In this document: piece by piece, positions 27,842-35,722 of the stretch
Layout of the letters: every line of letters begins with the position of its first letter
Numbering within the stretch: the first letter of the stretch is position 1
Made by a program: the position numbers and the translations under genes
Assembly: GCA_003225295.1 (NCBI GenBank)
Contig: QHYZ01000081.1
Location: 1 to 64,000, forward strand
Length of the DNA: 64,000 nt
Direction: 5' to 3'
From: Acidobacteriota bacterium
Lineage (GTDB): Bacteria; Acidobacteriota; Terriglobia; Acidiferrales; UBA7541
Notes under the pieces: generated by a model
Seen by the model: only the letters and a program-made list of their open reading frames with translations
Databases searched by the model: none
Told to the model about the DNA's origin: nothing

Positions 27842-28414
27842 CTCGAATACCCCCTGTGACTCAGCATTGCAATGCCGGTCAGGTGTTCAGACGTGAAAGG
27901 CCCTAAAACGCCCCGTTCATATACGCCTTGTCTTTGGTTGTCAAGAAATGACTTTGCAAAACGGGGAGTGAGAGAAGCAGGCTTTTTGGAGTTCCCGCTC
28001 AATCTTGCAGAAAAAATATCGGGCTTTCATTACTCCTTGCTCCTATTCTTTGCCGGAGCTGCTAGGGGAAATAAATGCCGTTGCCGGAGGGCGAAATTTG
28101 GCGCCCCACGTGGCTGTTCAATGCCATGCTGCTCGCATTTGCAAATGCCGGGCAAGCGGGGGCGTGCTCGACCTACGAGGTTCTCGACTGGGTCGGCGCA
28201 GGACTGAGAAGTCCGCTCGCCTCCCCAGGCCATCTACTTCCACTTCTTCGCGCTCACACTTTAGTTGCGCTGGCCGGGTACGTCGCCAGTAGGCTCTTCC
28301 AATTTGAAACAAGAACTCGACAAAGCGAAGGCTTTGTGCAAGATTCCGTCTATTCAGAAGCCGCAAGAGTGGATCGGTCGGGGGACGATGGGCGGGATCA
28401 AGACCGGAGATGAA
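27842..28414. other. Divergent promoter region between porin and liv genes
   Basis: No gene is supported. The region must hold the promoters of the porin (leftward) and the branched-chain-type operon (rightward). No palindrome strong enough to call an operator was seen. The frame of the binding protein is open back to 28265 but lacks a ribosome site there. Confidence 0.45.
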
Positions 28415-29665
28415 ATGAAAATGAAGTGGTTATCGGCATTGGCATTGGTGGGATTGCTGCTTGCAGGGTTCGGTGCACCGAACGCAACGAGCAATCCTGC
28501 GGCGGTGGCTGCCAAAGATATTCCCGTAGGCGTGGTGTTGCCGCTGACCGGACGTGAGGCCAAGCCGGGTCAGTTCCAGAAAGAAGGGATCGAGCTGGCG
28601 ATCAAGCAGATTAATGAAAAGGGTGGAATATTCGTTCGCGAACTGAACCAGAAACTGCAGCTGCGAGAGGTGTTTTATGACGATGGATCGGACCAGGCAA
28701 AGTCCGCTGGACTCGCCGAACGCGCGATGAGCTCGGACGACGTGGTGGCGGTGCTGGGAGGCTACTCCACGGCACTGGGCGAGGCGGAGTCGGTGATGCC
28801 GGACCGTTACCAAACTCCGTGGATTACCACCGGAGCTGCGGCGACGAGCATTTTCAACCGGGGATACCAATGGATCTTTGGGACGCTCAGCCCAGTGGAT
28901 TTGCTGGGGTACACGACCGCAGAATTTCTGGGGACGCTGGTGGACACGGGGAAGCTTCGCAAGGGACTGAAGGTGGCGCTGGCGCTGGAGAACACCGACC
29001 ACGGCGTGGACTACGGCAATGGAATCAAGAAATGGATTCAGGAGCGCGGCGGATATTTCACGGTGGTCTTCAGTGAATCGTTTGATCTGGGATCGCCGGA
29101 TTTTTCCGGGCTGCTGCAAAAGGTGAAAAACGCGCATGCTGACATTTTTCTGGCGGATGCGCACCTACAGGACTACATCACGATGCACCGGCAGTACGTG
29201 CAGGCGGGCCTGCACCACACGATGATCAGTTACGGGGCGCGTGGGCCGGAGACCGACGCGCGGAAAGCGCTGGGTGATGCAACAGACTATATTTTTGCAG
29301 GGATCTGGTGGTCGAAGAACCTGCCCTACCCGCAGGTGAAGAAGTTTGTGGACGATTACAAAGGGTTCACCGGCAGAGAGCCCGATTCCTGGTATGCGGC
29401 CACGGCTTATGAGGCGGTGCGGGGACTGGCCGCCGCGATTGAAAAGGGAGGCGCGCTAAAGAAGGCGACGATCCGGGACGAGATGCGAAAGCTCGACCTC
29501 CGAGAGTCGCTCCTGCCCGGGCAGGTGCTGCGGTTCGGCAAGGGGGGCCAGGTGGACACGCCATTCGTGATCGTGCAGAACAAGCCCGGCGGGAGAGTGG
29601 ATCTGGTGTACCCCAAGGACGCCGCTAACGGAGAGGCCGTCGTGCCACCAGCGGCCCAAAAATAG
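28415..29665 (+). CDS. Branched-chain-amino-acid-type ABC binding protein
   Basis: The 416-residue periplasmic protein has a signal peptide (WLSALALVGLLLAGFGAP) and the LivK/LivJ-type Peripla_BP_6 fold: IPVGVVLPLTGREAKPGQ, EGIELAIKQINEKGGI and AVLGGYSTALGEAESVM. The ATG at 28415 has GGAG at the right distance. Such proteins bind branched-chain amino acids, amides, urea or small aromatics; the ligand here is unknown. It opens a five-gene operon with the matching permeases and ATPases. Confidence 0.93.
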   Translation: MKMKWLSALALVGLLLAGFGAPNATSNPAAVAAKDIPVGVVLPLTGREAKPGQFQKEGIELAIKQINEKGGIFVRELNQKLQLREVFYDDGSDQAKSAGLAERAMSSDDVVAVLGGYSTALGEAESVMPDRYQTPWITTGAAATSIFNRGYQWIFGTLSPVDLLGYTTAEFLGTLVDTGKLRKGLKVALALENTDHGVDYGNGIKKWIQERGGYFTVVFSESFDLGSPDFSGLLQKVKNAHADIFLADAHLQDYITMHRQYVQAGLHHTMISYGARGPETDARKALGDATDYIFAGIWWSKNLPYPQVKKFVDDYKGFTGREPDSWYAATAYEAVRGLAAAIEKGGALKKATIRDEMRKLDLRESLLPGQVLRFGKGGQVDTPFVIVQNKPGGRVDLVYPKDAANGEAVVPPAAQK

Positions 29666-29671
29666 TCCCTC

Positions 29672-30565
29672 ATGGATGCAGCCGATTTCGTCAATCTACT
29701 GGTGTCAGCCCTGTTGCTTGCGGGCATCTATGCGGCGATGTCGGTGGGCATGACGATCATCTACGGGGTGATGAAAATCGTCAACCTGGCACACGCCGGA
29801 TTTCTGATGCTGGGCGCTTACTATGTCCTGGAACTTCATGAGCGGTTGAATATCGATCCGCTGGTCGGGTCGGTTCTGGCGTTCCCCGTATTTTTGCTGG
29901 CCGGCATGCTGGTCCACTGGACGCTGGTGAAACGAATACCCGTATCCGACCAGCCGACGCTGGCTTCCTTGCTCCTAATGTTCGGCCTGTGGCTGGTGCT
30001 GCAGAACATCGGCTACCTCATTTGGGGAAGCAGCGACCGATCCATTCTTACGTCGCGGACCTTGTCCTCGATGCATCTGGGACCCATCACGATCCCCACC
30101 GTTCGGGTGATAGTTTTCATACCGGCGGTGTGCTCGCTCGGATTACTCGAGTTCGTGCTGCGCAAGACGTGGTACGGGCGGGCGGTGCGGGCGCTGATGC
30201 AAAACCGCTATGCGGGGCGCCTGGCGGGAATTCCGGTGGAGAAAATGGCGCGGCTGACTTTCGGAGTGGGCATCGGATTTGCGGGGGCGGCCGGGGGACT
30301 GCTTGCGCAGCTGTATTCGTTCAGTCCGGACTTCGGGCACGGGTTTTTACTGCGCTCGTTCGTGATCATTGTATTGGGAGGACTTGAGTCTTTCTGGGGC
30401 GCGGCTGCGGGGGCGCTGGTGCTAGCACTTGTGGAAACGTTCAGTATTCTCGTGTTGCCGGCAGGATACCAGCCGGCGATTGCCTTCTCACTTCTGGTGC
30501 TGGCCCTGGTTTTGCTTCCTGGCGGGATCGCCGGAATCTTTGCGAAGAAACATCGCTGGGCATGA
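29672..30565 (+). CDS. livH: Branched-chain-type ABC permease LivH
   Basis: The 297-residue membrane protein has the LivH signature MKIVNLAHAGFLMLGAYYV and the loop motif YAGRLAGIPVEKMARLTFGV, with about eight helices. It follows the binding-protein gene by six bases and overlaps livM by four (ATGA). Confidence 0.94.
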   Translation: MDAADFVNLLVSALLLAGIYAAMSVGMTIIYGVMKIVNLAHAGFLMLGAYYVLELHERLNIDPLVGSVLAFPVFLLAGMLVHWTLVKRIPVSDQPTLASLLLMFGLWLVLQNIGYLIWGSSDRSILTSRTLSSMHLGPITIPTVRVIVFIPAVCSLGLLEFVLRKTWYGRAVRALMQNRYAGRLAGIPVEKMARLTFGVGIGFAGAAGGLLAQLYSFSPDFGHGFLLRSFVIIVLGGLESFWGAAAGALVLALVETFSILVLPAGYQPAIAFSLLVLALVLLPGGIAGIFAKKHRWA

Positions 30566-31545
30566 GGGCTGCGAGCACGCAAATGGGTCGCTTTCTGAAT
30601 TACCGAGTTGCCGGGTGGGGAACGCTTCTCATAGTTTTAGGGATTCTGCCGTGGTTCGGAATCAGCTCGAACCTCACGCGGTTATTGTTCACCGCGCTGG
30701 TCTGGATCATCGCGAGCGTAGCATGGAATCTACTTGGGGGGGTTACCGGGCAAGTATCGTTTGGTTTCGCCGTGTTTTACGGACTGGGGGCCTATGCGGC
30801 GGCAATGGGGATCAACGGCGGACTGCATCCTCTCGCAGCGTTCACAATTTCCGGGTTGGTGGCCGCGCTCGCGTCGATATTCATCGGCCTGCCGACGTTT
30901 CGTCTGCGGGGGCCGTATTTTGCGATTGCGACCATCGGGGTGAGCGAGGCAGTGCGCGTGGTGATGACGAATCTCTCGTTCACGGGCGGCGCCAGCGGCT
31001 ACCGCATCGCCGAACATGGCCGCTTCCGGCCACTCGAACATTACTACACCGCGCTAGGATTCTCCGCCGTGGCAGTAGTGATTTCCGCGTGGATCCATGA
31101 GTCAAAGTTTGGGCTCTCGCTGCAGGCCGTCCGCGAGGACGAAGAGGCTGCGGCGGACATCGGCGTAAACCCGCTAAAGGCCAAGCTGATGGTGCATCTG
31201 CTGGCCGCCACACTGACAGGCATCGCCGGAGGTGTGTACGCCCGCTATGCGGCGTACATCCACCCGCAGGGAGTGTTTGGGTTCCACACCAGCGTGGCCA
31301 TTCTGCTGATGCCCATCATCGGCGGGGCGGGCACCGTGGCTGGGCCGGTGATCGGCGGTTTTGTTTATGGATTGGTGCAGGAGGAACTGGTCGCGGCGTT
31401 TCCGCAGTTCCATCTTCTTTTGTACGGCGCGCTTCTGATCGTGATCATTCTCTTTGAGCCGCGGGGCGTAACAGGATGGCTGGGCAGGCTGCGCGGGTTT
31501 ATTGAGAGAATATGGAGGAAGAGTGCCACCGCTTCTGTCGGTTGA
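30562..31545 (+). CDS. livM: Branched-chain-type ABC permease LivM
   Basis: The 327-residue partner permease shows WNLLGGVTGQVSFGFAVFYG near the N-terminus and the cytosolic loop QAVREDEEAAADIGVNPLKA that contacts the ATPases. It closes with YGALLIVIILFEPRGVTGW. The start overlaps the livH stop; a second ATG at 30583 is possible. Confidence 0.94.
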   Translation: MRAASTQMGRFLNYRVAGWGTLLIVLGILPWFGISSNLTRLLFTALVWIIASVAWNLLGGVTGQVSFGFAVFYGLGAYAAAMGINGGLHPLAAFTISGLVAALASIFIGLPTFRLRGPYFAIATIGVSEAVRVVMTNLSFTGGASGYRIAEHGRFRPLEHYYTALGFSAVAVVISAWIHESKFGLSLQAVREDEEAAADIGVNPLKAKLMVHLLAATLTGIAGGVYARYAAYIHPQGVFGFHTSVAILLMPIIGGAGTVAGPVIGGFVYGLVQEELVAAFPQFHLLLYGALLIVIILFEPRGVTGWLGRLRGFIERIWRKSATASVG

Positions 31546-32251
31546 GCGCCTGACCAAGTACTTCGCCGGGCTGGCGGCGTTAAAGGACGTCAGCTTCGAA
31601 GTGGAAGAAGGCCAGATTTGTGGATTGATCGGGCCCAACGGAGCAGGAAAGACCACGCTTTTCAGCATCATCGCGGGCTCGGTTTCTCCTAGTTCTGGCA
31701 CCATCACCTATTCGGGAAAGGATGTCACACGCTGGAAATCGTTCCAGGCCGTTCGCGCCGGTGTGGCACGCACGCATCAGATCACGCGGCCGTTTCGCTC
31801 GATGACCACGCGGCAAAACGTGGAAATAGGGCTGCACTTCGGCCGCGGACCGGCGAGCGGGAGCACCTGGGGTGAGGTTGCCGAGATTTTGGAAGGGGTG
31901 GGACTGGGGCGCGTGGCGGACAGGCCAGCGGCATCGCTCTGCGTCGGAGATCAAAAGCGGCTCGAACTGGCGCGCACCCTGGCGGCAAAGCCAAAACTTC
32001 TACTCTGTGATGAGGTTTGCAGCGGGCTCACGGAAACAGAGATGAACGAGGTGCTCGATTTGCTGCGGCGCATTCGCGGGCGAGGCACCACGATTCTCTA
32101 CGTGGAGCACAATATGCGGGCGATCATGTCCACCTGCGACCAGGTGGTCGTTTTGAATTTCGGAGAGAAGTTGACGGAAGGACCGCCCCTGAAAATCCAG
32201 AATGATCCGGCCGTAATTGAGGCCTATCTAGGCAAGACTGCAGCAGATTGA
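31523..32251 (+). CDS. livG: Branched-chain-type ABC ATPase LivG
   Basis: The GTG at 31523 (GGAGG just before it) gives 242 residues with Walker A GPNGAGKTT, H-loop VEHNM and the long helical insert of LivG proteins (TRPFRSMTTRQNVEIGLHFG). Two motifs differ from the usual family forms: the signature is LCVGDQKRLELAR rather than the common YGxQR type, and Walker B is LLLCDEVCSGLT with Val after Glu. The family tolerates such changes, and all catalytic residues remain. Confidence 0.92.
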   Translation: MPPLLSVERLTKYFAGLAALKDVSFEVEEGQICGLIGPNGAGKTTLFSIIAGSVSPSSGTITYSGKDVTRWKSFQAVRAGVARTHQITRPFRSMTTRQNVEIGLHFGRGPASGSTWGEVAEILEGVGLGRVADRPAASLCVGDQKRLELARTLAAKPKLLLCDEVCSGLTETEMNEVLDLLRRIRGRGTTILYVEHNMRAIMSTCDQVVVLNFGEKLTEGPPLKIQNDPAVIEAYLGKTAAD

Positions 32252-32266
32252 GAGCGGATCGAGCCA

Positions 32267-32989
32267 ATGGCAGAAGCGCTTTTGCGAGTGGAAGCACTGG
32301 ATGCGGCCTACGATGCCGTGCAGGTGGTCTGGGGACTCAACCTACAAGTCCAAGCGGGCACGGTTACCAGCCTGATTGGATCGAATGGCGCGGGGAAGAC
32401 AACGACGATGAATGTCATCGCTGGCACGTTGCCCGCGCGAAGAGGGGAAATTATCTTTCGGGGGGAAGACATCACCACGAAGCCACCGGACTTGCGGGTC
32501 GGAATGCGACTCAGCCTGATTCCCGAACAGCGGCAATTGTGGCCGCGGATGACCGTGGAGGAAAACCTCTTGCTGGGAGCGTTTCCCCGCAGGCTAAGGG
32601 GGAAGGCCAAAGAGAATCTAAAAAACATTTATGAGATGTTTCCACGGCTCGGGGAGAGGAGGAAACAATACGCCGGAACCCTGTCTGGCGGAGAGCAACA
32701 AATGTGCGCCATCGGGCGCGGGCTGATGGCGGAACCGCTTCTCCTGATGCTCGACGAGCCTTCGCTCGGGCTGGCGCCAATGCTTGTGGATGAGATTTTC
32801 CACTATGTGCGTGTGATCGCCGCGCGTGGCGTGACCATCCTTCTGGCCGCGCAAAATGCCAACTACGCGCTGCAATTCTCCGATTATTGCTATGTCATGG
32901 AGTCCGGCCGCATCGCGTTGGAGGGACGAAGCGAAAAACTACGCTGCGACCACCACGTGCGCCGCGCCTATATGGGAGCGGCGAGCTGA
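32267..32989 (+). CDS. livF: Branched-chain-type ABC ATPase LivF
   Basis: The second ATPase (240 residues) has Walker A GSNGAGKTT, signature LSGGEQQMCAIGRGLM, Walker B LLLMLDEPSLGLAP and AQNANYAL where LivF proteins usually have EQNxxxAL. It is the last gene of the operon, 15 bases after livG. Confidence 0.93.
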   Translation: MAEALLRVEALDAAYDAVQVVWGLNLQVQAGTVTSLIGSNGAGKTTTMNVIAGTLPARRGEIIFRGEDITTKPPDLRVGMRLSLIPEQRQLWPRMTVEENLLLGAFPRRLRGKAKENLKNIYEMFPRLGERRKQYAGTLSGGEQQMCAIGRGLMAEPLLLMLDEPSLGLAPMLVDEIFHYVRVIAARGVTILLAAQNANYALQFSDYCYVMESGRIALEGRSEKLRCDHHVRRAYMGAAS

Positions 32990-33116
32990 TTATGGGCACA
33001 AATGATGCTTGGCGATGCAGGAATTAACTCCGGCCCTCGGGCACCGATACCTGACGACCTAATGCACGCGCTAAACGATATCTACCCTCAACAGCCACAG
33101 TAAGGAGAATTCCAGT

Positions 33117-33392
33117 ATGGCAACCGGTCGGGCACTACTTAAGAATTGGTTCCTGGTCTCCGGATGCATGGGAATCCTCGTCGCCCTTGCACTCGGCTTT
33201 ATGGCTCCGTACCGCCTTGTGAGCCAGCGGATTCTTCTTGTATTGTGGCCCTTCTCAATCATTGGCCTTGCAGACCCGTCTGAATTCTCACACAAAATCA
33301 TCTTCGCAGCTGTCGAATTCGGTGGCAATTTCATTTTGTACGGAGCGATAGGGACACTGATCGGATTATGCTTCCGCCGGAAGTCAACTTGA
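33117..33392 (+). CDS. Small two-helix membrane protein
   Basis: A clear AAGGAG site precedes the ATG. The 91 residues hold a helix (WFLVSGCMGILVALALGFMA), a likely second one (LVLWPFSIIGLA) and a third near the end (FILYGAIGTLIGLCF). No family is recognised. It sits alone between the liv operon and the RHS/IS debris. Confidence 0.65.
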   Translation: MATGRALLKNWFLVSGCMGILVALALGFMAPYRLVSQRILLVLWPFSIIGLADPSEFSHKIIFAAVEFGGNFILYGAIGTLIGLCFRRKST

Positions 33393-33393
33393 C

Positions 33394-33651
33394 TTGTGTC
33401 TACGTGCGGCGCTTCTGCCCGTAGATGATCTGATGTCAGCCCGCAAATTCACCGGCAAAGAATGCGATTCCGAATCCCAGCTCGATCATTTCCGGTTCCG
33501 AACGGTCGGCTCCATGATGGACCGTTGGGTGCCTCCGGACCCAATAAACTTGACGGCGAAGCGGTTGATAAATCCGGCGAAGACGCTGAATAAGTACGTG
33601 TACGGCGGCAATAATCGCGTCCTTTCGGCCAGCCTGCATGAATTTTGCTAA
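33394..33651 (+). pseudogene. RHS repeat-associated core remnant
   Basis: Residues 17-73 of the open frame match the RHS core seen before toxin tips: KFTGKECDSESQLDHF, then MMDRWVPPDPINLTAKRL and TLNKYVYGGNN, where the family has KFTGKERD, MGRWMSPDP and NKYVYGGNNP. The thousands of residues upstream and any C-terminal toxin are absent, and no ribosome site is present. It is a fragment of a larger RHS gene. Confidence 0.7.
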
Positions 33652-33699
33652 AGGAACCCAGGGTCGAAAATCCGAAAATCACTGCGCTTGTGCTTGTAG

Positions 33700-34240
33700 G
33701 TTACGCCTGCCCGCCGGCCGCTGAACGGCATCTTGGTGCGCGCTGAGCAGACTGGCCATCTCCTTGTCCAGTTCGCCGATCTGTTCGTCGATCGTCGATC
33801 AATCGGCACCCGTCCGGCATCAATCGCAACGCCCCCAACGCCATCCTCAGCAGCCGCCGGTACACAGCATGGAACTCCGTACGGGCATCGAGCGCGTCGC
33901 ACAACTGTTCCGGCGTGGCGCGTAAGCGCTCATCCGCCAAAGCGGCCAGAGCGACTGGGCCGGTATCTCCTTCGGCGAGCGCCTTCAGCATCCGCCGGGC
34001 ACTGAGCCGAACAGATCGGAGACGAGGCTGGATAACTTGATAGGTGCCTCTTCCAAGAGTGACTCCACTTGGTTCTGCAGCCGCACCCGATCGCACCTTA
34101 ACTGGTATTTCCTGCGCGTAACTGTCCGCCATAGACGTTACTCGGCATCGGGCACAAAGCTCAGAATCAATTCCCGGGCCACCAGCCGCTTCACCAGGCG
34201 TTCGGCATCCGGGAAATCCTGGGAAATCCCTCTTGCGTCC
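33700..34240 (-). pseudogene. Decayed IS110-family transposase
   Basis: Pieces of one transposase appear in successive frames on the minus strand: DAERLVKRLVARELILSF (about 34155-34215), a stop after FVPDAE, TRRKYQLRCDRVRLQNQVES (about 34055-34125), SARRMLKALAEGDTGPVALA and LRATPEQLCDALDARTEFH (about 33820-34000), then IGELDKEMASLLSAHQDAVQ (about 33725-33785). These match the central part of IS110-type transposases. Neither the N-terminal DEDD part nor the C-terminal Transposase_20 part is present, and no terminal repeats were seen, so the element is dead. It overlaps the last codons of the ligase-like gene. Confidence 0.75.
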
Positions 34241-35705
34241 CCGCCGTCCGCCATTGGACTGAGCCGGCGCCAGATGCAACGTTTCGGCTCTCCGCCTCGC
34301 GCCTTCCCGCTTCTCGCGTAGCGGCTTCCAATACCTTTCCAGCGTTTCCCACACTGGTTTCCCCTGGATGCGCGTTAGACCAGGCCAGTGCCAGGATCAT
34401 AGTGAACACCAGCGCATTGGCGGGGATATACAGATTGAAGTCGGCCAAACTGTGCACCAGAATTGCCGCAATACCCCCGATGCACCCCAGAGAAACGGCT
34501 TTGTCGAAGCTTTCTTCCGTTTTCTTGTATTGACAGGCGGTTTGGGCGAGCACCCAGAAGATCGAACCAAACACCAAAATAGCGCCAGGCAAGCCAAGCT
34601 CGCTAGCGACCTCCAAGTAATCGCAGTGGGCGTGCTCGACGAGGAGAGTGAGGAAAACGGTTTGAACGGAAGGATAAACTGTCGAAAAGGAACCCAACCC
34701 GGTTCCGAGAAGAGGATGATGGCGAATCAGCCCGAGCGTATCGCGCCAAATCGAAATGCGATTCTGACCGCTGAAATTGTATTCTTGTCCGAGAGTTTCA
34801 AAACGGCTCATCACCGGATCACTGCCGATCCACACGACCAGCCCGAGGACACCAAGAAAAAGCAATGCGGCGACTGCCGCCCTTGTTCGCGCCCGCATGG
34901 ACGCAGTTCCATCAAGTGCCAGAATGGCAATGAGTGAAACCAAGACAGAAATAATTCCCATCCGCGAACGCGAAAGGACTAGGGCGACGAAGAGAAGGGT
35001 GGCAAGAAAAAGCCAGAACACGAGAGAAAGGAACTCCGTCCTGGAAGCAATTTTGCCGAGTGTGGCTGTTCTGCTTGAAGGGTTCTGAAACAGAATCCTC
35101 GTCCGGCGCAAAGTAAGAGCCACAGCAAACGGCAAGACCATTTCCAAAAAACCAGCGAAATGGTTGCGGTTGATGTATGTGCCGGTGGCCTCTTCCAAAT
35201 AGTATTTTTTGACGTAGGCGAAAATCTGCTGCCATCCGGTGAGATATTGGATCAGCCCGTAGAGAGCTTCGAAAACGCCGAACGACACAATGGCAAAGAC
35301 GAGCCGCCTCTTCGCATTGCGGTCCCGGCACAGGGCCAAGGTCAGGAAGTAAGCCGTCAAGTAACTGACCAAGAGCAAGAGGTGCGACACCGTTTGGTAC
35401 TGCGCCATGCTGACAGTGAAATGAGACTCGCCAACTAGATCGTCGGGCACTCTCCCAAACAGGGGAGCCAGGGAAACGGGAAGCGGACAGACTTGTAGCA
35501 GAACCAAGGCGAGCAGGAGAAGAGGGCTCGCGATGGGAATGTGGGCGGAGGTAACTCGCGAAAACCGGCCTGAGAGAACGAAGAGGACCCCCAGTCCCAG
35601 GATGATGACTTGCGCTACTGCGAAAAACGAAGGCGCCGTACCACCGAAGGCCAGAACTGCCACACACACGGCACCGATGAGGCCAACTTCAAGCAATCGA
35701 ACCAT
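34191..35705 (-). CDS. O-antigen ligase/Wzy-like polymerase (second copy)
   Basis: The 504-residue integral membrane protein has about ten helices and a large outer loop with the Wzy_C/WaaL-type pattern (TGTYINRNHFAGFLEMVLPF, GQNRISIWRDTLGLIRHHPL, GTGLGSFSTVYP, EHAHCDYLEVASELGLPGA). It would polymerise or ligate polysaccharide repeats in the periplasm. The C-terminal 20 or so residues run into IS110 debris, so its natural end may be altered. It is the last gene of the cluster, 17 bases after the BY-kinase gene. Confidence 0.85.
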   Translation of the reverse strand: MVRLLEVGLIGAVCVAVLAFGGTAPSFFAVAQVIILGLGVLFVLSGRFSRVTSAHIPIASPLLLLALVLLQVCPLPVSLAPLFGRVPDDLVGESHFTVSMAQYQTVSHLLLLVSYLTAYFLTLALCRDRNAKRRLVFAIVSFGVFEALYGLIQYLTGWQQIFAYVKKYYLEEATGTYINRNHFAGFLEMVLPFAVALTLRRTRILFQNPSSRTATLGKIASRTEFLSLVFWLFLATLLFVALVLSRSRMGIISVLVSLIAILALDGTASMRARTRAAVAALLFLGVLGLVVWIGSDPVMSRFETLGQEYNFSGQNRISIWRDTLGLIRHHPLLGTGLGSFSTVYPSVQTVFLTLLVEHAHCDYLEVASELGLPGAILVFGSIFWVLAQTACQYKKTEESFDKAVSLGCIGGIAAILVHSLADFNLYIPANALVFTMILALAWSNAHPGETSVGNAGKVLEAATREAGRREAESRNVASGAGSVQWRTAGTQEGFPRISRMPNAW

Positions 35706-35722
35706 AGAAGGCTCGCGATGGT

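Noticed and set aside
33701-34354. 217-codon minus frame as an intact gene
   Set aside because: Only its middle part matches IS110 transposase; other parts of the same transposase lie in other frames, so the open frame is accidental.
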